This document shows positions 24,061 to 36,300 of a stretch of 64,000 nucleotides of DNA, one piece after another (position 1 is the stretch's first letter; every line of letters begins with the position of its first letter). Origin of the DNA: Aplysia californica (Eukaryota > Mollusca > Gastropoda > Aplysiida > Aplysiidae); contig NW_004797897.1 in NCBI RefSeq assembly GCF_000002075.1, positions 355,077 through 419,076 on the forward strand, given 5' to 3'. The position numbers and the translations under genes were made by a program. The notes under the pieces are model-generated. The model searched no databases, had not been told where the DNA came from, and saw nothing but the letters and a program-made list of their open reading frames with translations.

Positions 24061-24652
24061 ACCAGTTTTGTATGAAATTTGTTCAGGTGCATTGTGATGA
24101 CTGTGATTACTGCTTTTATATTGAGTGATCACTTCCTTGATTATGCAAGCAATGCGCTGCGACTCTTGAGTCGAGTTCGAAACTTTTTCCATTGTTAGAT
24201 ACCAGGTAGGGCATATTATTTACATTAGAGGCACTGTAAATTTCTGTTTAATCAGGGTGAATTGTACCATTTTCATTCTGCAATTTAGATAAGGGGAAAT
24301 GTTTTGATAGCTTGGGTCACATTTCTTTTTCTTTTGATATGGATTTACTGTAGTCTTACAAGAATATCTCTTTGAAGGTTAAATCCTTGTACTGGAGTCA
24401 AGGGCGCTGTAAATGAGGTCTGAGACTTGTTGATTTACACACAATTTTTTTAACACTAATAAAACAAAAATGTTCTGTTTGTAAAATATATTTTAAATCT
24501 TGAACATTTTTATATTCTGTCATGTTCATCATGTTCTCCCAACATGTAAGGCGAAGCCTAATAAAATGATGTGGTCATAAAGCTGACTTGTGTTATTTCT
24601 CATCTTTGTCATTTTGTTAAATGTAAAGCTTTAATCTCTGGGAACAAAAAGC

Positions 24653-24789
24653 GACCTCAGTGCTTTCTTGTCGTATCTCCATTTTTAATAACAGTGAAAA
24701 CAGTTCATAACAAAGAGTGAGCTTATGAATAAGTCACATTTTCAATGTTATTTTAAAAGATGGAGATATGACAAGAAAGCACTGAGGTC
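24653..24789. repeat. 137-bp foldback with arms of about 43 bp
   Basis: The left arm begins GACCTCAGTGCTTTCTTGTC and the right arm ends in its exact reverse complement; the arms match over about 43 bp with few differences, around a loop of about 50 bp. No copy elsewhere in the window was noticed. It sits between the convergent 3' ends of CFAP95 and laminin. Confidence 0.8.
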
Positions 24790-24891
24790 TCAATAAGCTA
24801 TTAGGTTTGCAGCATATTTCAATATGTGATCCAAGATATAAAAATATTGAATGGGAAGGAAGTTTTGAAATCCAAGTGTGACAATTATATA

Positions 24892-25720
24892 CAGTCAAAC
24901 CTGTGTAAGATGGCCAGCCATTGTCAAGGAGAAAAGTGGCCGTATAAAACAGGTGGCCGTCTTAGGCAGGACTGATCAAGATGAAGAAAACAAACCATTC
25001 CCGTCTGAGGCCCCCATCAAAAGTAGCCCCATTGTTGTTGTCTTTGTTGTTGTTGTTGTTGTTGTAGTTGTTGGTGGTGGTGGTTTGTATTTCGTTTGTA
25101 ATATTTATTTTGTTGCTGATTTTGCACAAGGGTGACAATAAAACGAAATGTATCAGACAAGGACTGCCATGTTAAAACAAACACATGGGTCGCCACCACT
25201 CGGAGAACGAGGGACTCTTCTGTAACAAGTTCATGTTGACGTCCTTTGTTACTTTGTTACAGACTGGTAAACAGTGACCACTCATCTCACTTACGATTTG
25301 TGTATGAGTTCTGGGCGGGGCTTATGGGTTATGGGGGATCACACGCTAACCTCACCAGCAGCTGAAAATTGGTAGCTGTTGGTCAACAGCGGGAGGGGCC
25401 TACGCAACATGATCGGTTGGAGGGACTACCTAACAACAACGACAGGTGATTGAATTATGATGGCTCGCCCACAACGCCAGGGGCCAATGCAGAATTTATG
25501 ACAAAACGTAATGGAGTCACTAAGATGGCCGTCTAAGACTGGTGTTATTGTTTAGTGTGATAGGGGTTGTGTGTTAAATTGTGGTGGCCGCGGCCGCGTT
25601 GGACAGGTGCCCGTTTTACATAGTTAAATTATATAGAAAAAACACAAGGGGGGAAATGGAAAGTGGCCGTTTGTACAGGTGGCCGTCTTATAGAGGTTGC
25701 CGTCAGGGCAGGTTTGACCG
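24892..25720. mobile_element. pogo-like MITE P1 (829 bp), copy 1
   Basis: It is flanked by TA. The ends are CAGTCAAACCTGTGTAAGAT and, inverted, GGCAGGTTTGACCG; sub-terminal TGGCCGTCTTA / AAAGTGGCCGT phrases repeat inside both ends. A second copy in opposite orientation is at 50831-51554. No transposase is encoded. Inner GTT-type triplet repeats produce spurious open frames. Confidence 0.85.
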
Positions 25721-26020
25721 TATATTCAATATTATACATTGTCTGAAGAATGGTGCAAAAAGAAGCTAATTTTAAAATGGGGCTTAACGTTATGGTAACC
25801 ATACTCCCATGATAGGTGATTTCTGATTACAGTAAATACTGGAGACACCTCTTCAAAAAATGTCATCACATTTTGTTTGCTTCCTTTTTATATTTTACAG
25901 AACTTTCTACCGAGTCTTTAATTTTGTATCATCATCATCATTGTTGACAGCTCGAAGATTAAAAAAAGGCAAAAAACTAGTGGAGACTGTAGAATTTTTA
26001 AATTTCATCATCATCTTAAA

Positions 26021-26448
26021 TGTGTTATCATGGTGAAATCGGGCACCTGTCCAAATAATGCAATCAAAGAAACTGTCATTTTTCTGCTCATTGGGCCATT
26101 TTTTATCATGTAATACTTTTTATATCCATTTAAAAACACAATTCTGTTTGGATTTTCCTTTAAAAAAATGTTGATCCAAAGTACAAAAATTGTTAATTTG
26201 CAGTTTCAAAGGACACTCAAGCTTTGGAAGTCGCCAAACTTTGTTGGCCACTTTCTTGCTAATTTTACCTCTGACACCTAATGACCTCCACTTCTTTCAA
26301 TATCAAATATCTCGACTTCTATTGAAGATAGATAGCTACTCTTTTTCAGTAAAAACGAGTCAAATGAACAAGTTTCAAGACCGCCAATAACTCCATATAT
26401 CTCATGTGCAAAAGTTGATGAACGCCCGATTCCAGCGCGTCGTGACAC
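26021..26448. mobile_element. MITE family B (about 430 bp), copy 1
   Basis: The left end (CATGGTGAAATCGGGC) and right end (GCGCGTCGTGACACAT) are imperfect inverted repeats shared with copies at 40961 (partial), 50260 and 51758. The interior contains TTTGCAGTTTCAAAGGACAC and GGAAGTCGCCAAACTTTG, matching the 51758 copy. Its superfamily is not recognised. Confidence 0.75.
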
Positions 26449-29143
26449 ATATGTTCTTGAAGAAAAAAGTCTTGGTTTATGGCAGTCTTTTTCTGCTTTT
26501 CTTTGTTACTCCTTATTTACTGATCCATATTAACTCTTAGAACAGAAATCACACAAGGACAGGGCTTACTTAAAGCTGAAGCATTTATTGTCAATATTCA
26601 TGTACAGCGGGCTATTATGTTGAAGGTGATTGGTCCATTGTATCAACATTTGGCAAGATGGTGTAGAAGACACAAGCATGATCTTTTGTGAAAACTTTTA
26701 AGGCACATTTCAGCAACAAACAAGAATTTTTAGTACATAAACACTGAGCAATAAATAAAAGAGAAAACCTACTTTCGCTGGCTCTATCCACTGACAGCAT
26801 CTCTTCCTTTACCCGCATGAAAACAAACATTCAAAACCATTTAATTTATTTAAGAACATATTCTCAAACGTGACAATAAAACCATGAGTGTTCTTTCCCC
26901 CTTTTCTAGTAATACAATAGACAACTTATTTGCCTGTAAGAGTGCATGATGCAGTGGAATTTGACCATTTTTGTACCCAATTTAAGGGTGTACAAACAAA
27001 ACTAAATGTTTACTAACTCTTACGTGTGATAAATAAAGAATAGTTATTATATCCCTATTTATGTTGATAAGACAAATTTTCATAATAATGTGGTACAAAC
27101 TTTACCAGGATCTATGAAGGTAGTACTCATTAACTCTGAGATATATCGAAAATATTGTCATGACTTCTTTCTGCTTTTTCACAAGTGTGTAAGTAGATGT
27201 ATTTTTAATAGAGGCTGGCATCTATATTGTGTAGTATATACTGACTAAGGTAACAATAACATTCAGCTTTTCTACAAAAAATGAAAGATTAATATTTAAG
27301 TCATTCAAAGGATCGGGGGGAATAATTCCTGTCCTCAATTAAAAGTTTTAATTAGATTTTATTTTTAAAAATTTTAATTTAAGCATATGTTGTGTTGAAA
27401 AATATTGAAAAGTTAACCGAGCGTGAAAACAAAGGTCAACTGACCAAATCTGATTTAACAAAAAAAATCACAAGTAGAATTGAAGTTTCCCAGGTGTTCC
27501 TTTCAGCTGTCTGCCAAAATACTTGCTACCAATACAAAAACATTTTCCATTCGAAACACTAAAATTTTCAGCTATTATGTGAAACAACAGACCAAAGCCA
27601 TGACAATGATAATGTATAAGAAGAAGCCAGCAATGATTCAAAAGCAGAGGAAGATCTACATTGCTGGAGACAAGTAGAGTTGGGAAGAGGAAAATGGGAA
27701 ATGGGGGTTGAGGAGAGAGGTTGGGGCTAAGCTCGGTTATTAATTATTGATACACCATTTTCTCATAAAAAGAAAGACAAACTATATATTCCTGATGAGA
27801 AGTTCAATTTCTTTCCGCACATCTTCAGAGACTTACATAAACAATCATCATTCACTCTCCTCTGAAGTGATGGGCTTAATTCAGTCAATAAGATGTTACA
27901 TATTTTTGGGTATTAAAATTTTATTGGCACTCACATCTCCACTTTTCAATGTTCCCGAGCATGTTATTTGATCCCATTAGAATAAGGTGACTAGAAAAGG
28001 ATTAATTGCACATTAAAGCAGAAGTCATTGTCATTTAAGTCCAGATTAAAGATAAAGAAATCAGGCCCCAAAATTGCACAAGTTGTCAACTGCCTTTTGA
28101 AATATTGAATTTATCTGGACAAGTTACTGGGTTCTCTGAAATAGTCTAAAAATGCTCTAATGTTTCTGCACCACCTGACTTTAAAATAATTTTATGAAAA
28201 CAGCTGAATTTTAGCTAACAATGTATTATTATGCTTGATCATGTTCGAGGTAGACAGGTAATATCTTTGATGAGGGATACAATATAAATTGGAAAAAGGA
28301 AATATTTTTCAGGACTGTAGCATTTACCACCCTGTCTTGCATGTCATAAAGTATTAGAAGCTTATTTTTCCTCTTAAATATTTACTTGTTTGGTAACAGG
28401 TTCAAAAGACTCTCTTTTTGAGGAAGAAAGTTTTTGATAATTTGTTGACAGTGGTTGTAATCCATTACTCAATAAAAAAAATAGTAGTTACTTTTACAGC
28501 AAAATTCTATAAATTCTATTTCAGTTATAAGACAACCTAAATAAGTGATTTTTAAAAACTTGTTAATTTAGTAATAAGGAGACCCAAAAGCCACTCATCT
28601 TTGACTTAACAAAAAACTTAACTATATATTTTTGGTTTTATCTAAAGAATTTGAAACAGCATCCCACACAATATGGTCTAGTAAACTTACACAATAGTTT
28701 ACCATGGTGCACATACAAAAAGTGGTTACAGTTGTACGAGTAGTTAATCTTTTAAAAACATTCAAAGCTATTTCACATTAATACTGTTGGTCTAGAAGAG
28801 CTGTAAAAACAAAGACGTTCATGCTCTCTCAAGGAAAGATTACATCATTACCCTGATTTAAAGGAAGAGACCTTTGTAAGAAGTGATTATGCTCACGCCT
28901 TATTCATAGAATCCCATGCACTGTTTTTGCCAGAAGGATATCAAATAAATGGTCCAAGACGAAGTTATTTCATTCTGATTTTTTGCTGTTTTTAAAAATC
29001 TTTTTGAACAGCACAACTCACTAGTATGAGAAATCCTTAACAATAACTGAAGCAGTAAAAATATTCCAAGTTTCTAAATGTTACAAGTCATAAAATCTGA
29101 GAGCTGAATTTTTTCAAGGCATTTAATAATTGTAACATGACAT

Positions 29144-32100
29144 CTATTTTAGAGGGCAAGCGTCAATTCGAATGTCACCAGTAGGTGTACCAGTGGCAAT
29201 GTACTGCATGTCATTATTGAGCTTCACATTGCGAATGCATCCGACAAAGTCTCCATTGGCCAGTATGCCCTTGGAGGTCAAATCTGAAAGCGGAAATAAA
29301 AGAAAAATTAGTTTCTTTTTTGTGCAGTGATGAGCAGGATGTTTTTAAAGCCAGAAACAACCACACAAGATAGAATAAAAATGAGTTTCCATTTATTTCA
29401 TGAAAAAAGTGACAAAAATCACTTTAACTACTTGTGCTCTGACTCATTCAGTTAACCATTGTTAACATTTCTTAGTATGCACGAACTTACTAGTGTTGCA
29501 AACTTTGTTTCAAACTCTTCACCTTTTTTTTTTTTTTGTTTTTTTGGTAAGTGTTTTACAGCGCTCGCAACTGCAGATGGTCATATGAGCGCGTGGGACA
29601 CACCAAACATTTTCAATTGGTAGGAAATTTTTAATTTTGCGCGGGTGGCGGCCGAAGCCTACTCTTATTGATTTTAGACTACAAAGGATCATTGATGTGC
29701 TCAACTTTCACATGGGCCCTCAGAGATTTTTCACCCTTGTCCGAGAAGGCTAGGTGTAGATCTTTCCTACCATAAGATCAGGGGTGTGGCTGAAAGACAG
29801 CAGTAAGAAGAAGCCAAAAAATAGCAGTAGAAAGTCTGTAGAAAGAGTCAGGAGCCCAGAGGAGGGGGTGGGACAGAAAGAGGAGAAGAAAGCAGACGAC
29901 AGAACATTGCTAGAAAGCAAGAAAGGAGATGAAAGGAAGAAAATTTTTCGGTCGCTACCCGGATTCGAACCCGGGACCTTTGATTGAGAGGCCAACACCT
30001 TAACCTCAAGGCCCCGAGAGCTCCCACTTTTTTACTTTTTTTTTTTTTTGGTGTGTTTGTTACTCTCTTGTAACACCTTCAATCTTCGGCACTTATATGA
30101 CCTTATTGTTTTGCAAGTGCCGTAAAACACTTACTAAAACAAAGAAAAGAGGAAAAAGCTCTTACCTGCTACACCTCCGATGTACAGAGGATCGTTGGTA
30201 TCTGCGGCAGAGACATCCTTCTTACCCTCCTGAGGCTCACCAACATTGATTCCATCAACGGCTAACATCAGAATATGTCTCGTCTTTGTGGCTGTGGAGA
30301 GGAAAACAAAGACAATGATGAATCTATTATATATTTGGCAACTTGGAAACATATGTGTCACTTTTCCCATAAAACTGCGACGGCTACAGAGTTGAAAGTT
30401 GGCAAGTACCTGCAAAAAGATAGATAGGTCCCCATGACGGAGCCCAATTTTTTATTTATTAATTTCCTGAATTGAAAAAAAATATATCTGACAAAAAGCT
30501 CCTGTCCTTCTTTGGCCTTTGTGATTATTCCACTGAGAAACGAAACAAAATCTGCGTAGTTGTCCTTCACAGCGGAAGTGCCGGAAGTAATATTTCGTGA
30601 GGCACATTTTGTTTTGAGAGCATAAATCTAGACGTTCTAATTTTTTGCATCTCTCAAGATTTATTGCTCCATTCCAGGAGAGTGTAAATATAGTAGGCCA
30701 ATGACTTTCATGGACATGTTCTGAGAAGAGAACCAGACTCTATTGTGAAGACTGCCCCCTCCATTGGACACCCGAAGGACGTCGCAAAAGGGGCAGACCA
30801 AAGTGACCTGGAAATGGAGAGTTGAGTCTGAAATGAAGTCCTGGAATCATTCGTGGGGAACGCTGACCAATATGGCCCAAAACAGACAGAGCAAGAGATC
30901 CTTTGTTGTTGCCCTAAACGCCAGATGGCGTAATGGGTAGTAAGTAAGTAATGACTTTCAGTTGATGTTAATGCACCGATCATTCCTTTCATCGAAAGGG
31001 GGCCCTGCTAGTTTTGAAATAATGATAAAGTCAGACTTGAAACATGCTATTCCAGATATAACAATTTATGTTTTTTAAATTGGCACTTATGAAGATGTTT
31101 GTTTGAGTAAAGAGAAGCACATCACCACAATAACGGCCATTATGTTCTGGTGAAAATGAAGAAAGACAAACAATAACAATAGAGGGAGAGAACAGAAGAA
31201 GGAGCTACCAGCAGCACCCTCTGAACTCCCGTACATCTGAACATAGGCCAAGAAAATTTTTTAAGCAATCAAAGAACTGACAAGTGGAACACTGTTTGAG
31301 ATGTCATATACTTTGCAAAGTCACATTAATTGTGCGTTCACATATTCTTTCACTTATTGAGTATACATATTCTTTTTCAGCACTTTAGTGTCCACACACT
31401 CTTTTATCAATTGTCCATAAGGTTTAAAGGAACTTCATGAATCGTTTTTGAGTTGATAGGAAAAAAGTTGTGTACTTTACTTTTATCCGCCGCTTATACC
31501 CTTTTGGGTGTCGCGGAAAGAAAGAGACGTCTCTCAGCCGGAGAGCTTGGGTCACGGGGATGCCATGAGTTGTTAGTGTTTCCTTGACTCCATCTATCCA
31601 GGTCTTTCTCGGTCACCCTCTAGCCTTGTTGCCATTGAATTTTTTTATGTAGGCGCATTGTGCTAGATGGTGTGTTGGTAATCACATGAGATGTCCGAAC
31701 CATTTGATTCTTTGGTGTTGAATGTGATGCATGACATCATTTCGGCCCACCATTTCTCTGACTACTGAGTTTTTAATTTTGTCTCGCCTGGTCTTGTTTA
31801 CTTCTTTTCTAAGACATTGCATTTCACATTTTATAATTCTTTCCTCCAGTGTTTTGTTCGTGGTCCATGTTTGGCATTGATAGGTGAGTGTTGGGATGAA
31901 TATGGTGTTTATCATTTTGAGTTTTCTTGTCATAGGGATGTTAGGATGCTTCAGTAGTAGAACTAGCTAGTAATTAACAGTCGTGTACAAACCTCTAATA
32001 TTGTGCCATCTTCCATCGCATAGAGTATTTCTTGTTTGAGGAGTGTAGCGAATCGTAATTGGCCCTGCTCCATTGTCCACTGTGAAGATGATCTAAATAA

Positions 32101-33363
32101 AGAGAACAAGGTCAAGAAATAAAATTACTTCAAAGTTCAAAAGAAGTCATCCAAAATGCTCAATTGTTTAAACAAGACAAAATAATTATATGAGGCAGGT
32201 AGAGCATAAGTTTTAATAGATATCACAAAGTTGTTTGATAATGTGAACAAACAGGCGGACATTACAGATGTAAAATACAATACAAATGTCCTCACCTCTC
32301 CATTAGACATCTGCAACAGAAGGAAATCACTCCTGTTGCCATGGACACCCAACAAGATGCCTTCCTGTGAACGTGGTTTGATGTCCATAGAGATCTCGAG
32401 GTCTCTGCCAACCTTGAACTTATCATCTGTCAATGATAATAATAATAATAATAATAACAATTAAAGTAATTATAATAATAGCTACAACAAAATAATGATT
32501 TTTTATAATAAATAAAAAAAAGACATTAAAAAAATGATAACAATATAAAGTCACATGTTTAGTACATTACGGGCCTTGCCATATTTGTAGAGTGACAAGG
32601 GCAGAACATATATAGCTGAAAATGTTTTGAGGGATAATTTTGATGGTGACTGGTTTATGAGGGTAGTTATTTCTGTATAAGTTTACATTCTCACTCCATT
32701 CTTAAGTGCAATATCAAATTGTCATACATGTCAACTTCCCCTCCCACCCCCACTCCTCCTTCACACAGTACACATTTCGTTCACATTGTTATGCACTTGC
32801 AAAATCTCCAGATAGATTGACCTACTGCTTGAAGAAAATAAACCACACCTATCTACAGAAAAAAGGTGAAAATCCAAAGCAGAAAAAAGCTATAGAAAAG
32901 GCAGAAAAAATGCAGTCCCACAGCAAGTTTTATAAAGATGATGAAGAAGAAGAAGAAGAAGAAAAAGAAGAAGAAGAAGAAGAAGAAGAAGAAGAAGAAG
33001 AAAAAGAAGAAGAAGAAGAAGAAGAAGAAGAAGAAGAAGAAGAAGAAGAAGAAGAAGAGGAGGAGGAAGAGAAGGAGGAGGAGGAGGAAGATAAGAAGAA
33101 GATGAGGAGGAGGTAAAAGGACAAGGAGGATCAGGAGGAGGAGGGGAGGAAGAAGAAGGGAGGACAAAGAGGAAGAGGAAAAGAAGAAGAAGACACTCAT
33201 TTTACGTACAAAGCTGTACATAGCCTCCACCACTGCCGACAAATGTTCCATCTTCCACATCACTGGAGCATGTCTGTACATTGACATCTTTGGTGGGCCG
33301 GCCAATGGGCAGCATGTTCAAAGTGATGTCCTTGAGGCAACCAATGAAACCAGTGTAGCCATC
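29144..33363 (-). CDS. LAMA: laminin alpha exons 31-35: LG5 and C-terminus
   Basis: Exon 31 finishes LG4 (GFIGCLKDITL, QTCSS) and opens LG5. LG5 continues with DKFKVGRDLEISMDIKP, GILLGVHGN, FTVDNGAGPITIRY, LCDGRWHNIRATKTRH, SAADTNDPLYIGG and FVGCIRNVKLNND, ending DACPLK. The paired Cys typical of LG domains are present. LG4-LG5 of laminin alpha chains commonly bind dystroglycan or heparin-like sugars; binding here is inferred only from the family. The intron between exons 31 and 32 holds a long GAA array. Confidence 0.93.
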
Positions 33364-36300
33364 CTGTTAGAGGAAAATTACGGTCATTTACTTGTTCAAT
33401 GCTTTGTCTTCAGCACAATCTCGTATTCTAAAAAGCAACAGCAAAAAATATAAAAATATGTTTAGTTCAGACTACAAAGACCTTTTATTTCTCTAATTCA
33501 TTGACAGGTTTCATATTTTCTCTTTGAAAAAAAAAATTTATATTTTTTTAAAAGAAGAGAAAAAAAATTGTTTGGATTCTAAAGAGAAGCAAATAGGCCT
33601 ACAATATAATTGTTGCTACAAACTATGCAGGTTCAAACTTTTCAGGGTTTTCTGGGCAGGGCTGCTGCTGCTCTGGTATTATGAAAAACTTTTAACCACA
33701 CACAATTGGCTCATACATGAAGCCAAATCTTGAAAATACAATTTGAGTCTCAAACAAAGATTGCACTGACATCAAGGTCTAAAATACCCTAATGAAAAAG
33801 ATTGAAACAAAGGCCAAGAATTATAAAAAATTACATATCTTTTTCATACAATTTCACCGCACAGGGCGTAATTGCAAACGGAAGTATCCTCAGTTGTAAC
33901 TCCCCTCAAAACAGCTGAGTAGTCCATTTCATAAATCATGCATATGAACCAAAGACCTAAGCAAATCCTAGAATTAAAAACCTTCCTTCTTCTTTTAAAT
34001 TCTCAATGGAAAAGTCTAGTGGGAACAACAGGGCAGCTTACCCCTAGGTTGTTGATGGCCTTCTTTCTCTTCTCTTCCGGCAGTCCGCCAACGTAGTGTG
34101 GTGGTTTAGTGTTCAAAGAGCGTGTGCCTCCAGGACTTCTGCCAATACCGACTCTCTCCCCATCAATCTCCAGACTGCCATCTTGACGCCTTCGGGAGAA
34201 TTTCACCTGAAATAGTTCAAAACCTAAGTGATTATTTCTGTTTTTGGTGCAGTGACGGTAAGGGGAAGATAGTTTTAGATGGGAACTGGTAACAATGATA
34301 ATAATAATAATAATAATATTCATATTCATATTAACCATAATAATAATAATAAAAATAATAAAAATAATAATAATAATAACAATAATAATAATAAATAGTA
34401 TTTGTATAGTGTATACCCCTGCTTAACAGCAAGCTCTACAAGCTTTTAAATCTATATTACATAAAAAGACAAAAACAAAACTCACAGTATGCCATTTGCC
34501 ATCGTTGTAGGCCTCTGGGCTGGTGATAAGAGCTGATCCTGACCCACAGTTGAAGCCGTAGTTAATCTGACCATTGAGCATGTACAAGCCAATGAAGTCG
34601 ATATGTTTGACGTCAGAAGAGTAGAAAATCACACCATTCTTTGCTGTTGTCTTGAAGGAGATGGAGATGATCACTGACCTAAAACAGAAACAGCAAAGTC
34701 CATATGATAAAGTCATTGGTTTTCTCAATTCATACCATTTAAACTTACAAAAAATCTGAGGTACTGAAACAGTCATACTCTTAATGCAAACACCTATCTT
34801 ACTGGCGAGGAAACAGTACTTTAGCTTTTGGGGTAATTAACTGAATCCTTCACACTGTAAATGAAAAAACCTCAAGAATCTGGCCTTTGGTTTGATATAT
34901 CCCTGCCACCGGCGAGTATGCGCAAGTTGAGTCACAAACTGAGACTTTCTTCGGACAGATGTTCACACATAAGCTCAAAGCACACTAGCAGCCAGTGGAA
35001 TGCACCCTCCCCTGACTTGCTATGATCCTACCCATCTCATCAGAGACACAAAAAACTTGAGAAAAGTCGCAAAGTCATCCATGATCCACGTTCGCACCAA
35101 CCAAGAAATCATTTCAGCTTCATTTTCACACTTATCACAGTTAATCAGCACAAAGACTGTCTTTAGAACACAAAGCCCTGAGAAAGGTTTATTTTTACAG
35201 TTCATCATCACTACCCAGCCAGGCCATCAAACTTGCTAGAGACAGGGAACTCTTTCTCCCCTCGATCCCCTGGAGGCACAAGAGGACGGATAAAGTAAAG
35301 TAAGTATCATCACTAACCTGAGCCTGATGCGCACAGGCAGCTTGCGGTACTCTTGTCTGCTGTATGGGAAGGCACCAAAGCGAACGCCGGACACGTCTGC
35401 CTCAGGGTCCTCGATGTCACTGGGAACAGGCATCAGGGAACACTGGTCGGGGCTGATGGTGGTCTGCACCTCTGGTTCTCCTACAAGATGAGAGAGAAAA
35501 AGAATCCAACAAATATGACTCCGTCAAATATAGCTATTTCTATTATCTTAAAATATTGATATTCACTTTTTAAATATAAAATATTCATATTTAAATTGGA
35601 AGCATACCATCAATGATGGTTTGGGCATATCCTCAAGAACCATGCAGCTGCATTACAAAGAAAGAATTGGATTGGAATCCACTAGGTTTAAGATCAAGGG
35701 GAAGGCTTCATGGAACATGGACTAGAGTCACATAGAATGATGTACACAAAAGTAGAAAGACATGGAATAATATCATGAACCTAGCCCAAGATAAGGAAAT
35801 ATGAAAAGTGTTTGTCAAAGGCCTATACCTCGATCCAGGGTGAGAAATGCAATAATGCAATGATGATGATGATGATACCATCAACCAAGTGATCAATGGA
35901 AAGCAGCCTCCCATGTCACTAGTTATGAAACATCTCTCAGATCAAATTAATGGACTAGATGGGAAAAAACAAGGCTAGTACTTACCTGCAGGCTCGACAG
36001 AACACTCAGCTAATGTGATGCCGCTGCCCTCGTACAAGTTGGCCAGGTTCTGGAACCTGAAGAAGCAATTTCAAACGTGAAAGCTAAAGTGACAAGTAAA
36101 AATTTCTGTTTTTCTTGTACTTTCACCACACTATGCATTTGATTGTCCTGCAATATAAGTTGACTGATTATCCTTAGATCTTTTAAATGATATGTTAGAC
36201 ACTTCGAGTTTCCAAATATTACATGACTTTAGTGTCTAAATCAGAATTCTGACTACAATGCAAATGGAATATGATTGTTCACAGTAATAAAAAAAATTCT

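Larger units (their letters stand above)
24790..29143. other. spacer and probable laminin 3'UTR
   Basis: No protein-coding signal was seen. A pogo-like MITE (24892-25720) and a MITE-B copy (26021-26448) are the only recognisable elements. Minus-strand AATAAA candidates for laminin lie at about 27918, 27358, 26844 and 26584; the last would imply a 3'UTR of about 2.5 kb. Confidence 0.5.

Noticed and set aside
29546-30025. tRNA gene on the minus strand near 29950-30025
   Set aside because: A and B boxes are present, but it is the head of a SINE with a conserved body and tail and no proper acceptor stem.
32706-33116. Glutamate-rich frame, and poly-Ser / poly-Phe frames opposite
   Set aside because: They exist only because of the GAA/GGA array; no sensible start, domain or splice context, and they sit in a laminin intron.
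34900-35305. Possible retroposon or gene fragment ending in a GGATAAAGTAAAGTAAG tail
   Set aside because: The tail resembles LINE or SINE 3' ends, but I could not recognise any body or coding motif, so it is not listed as a feature.
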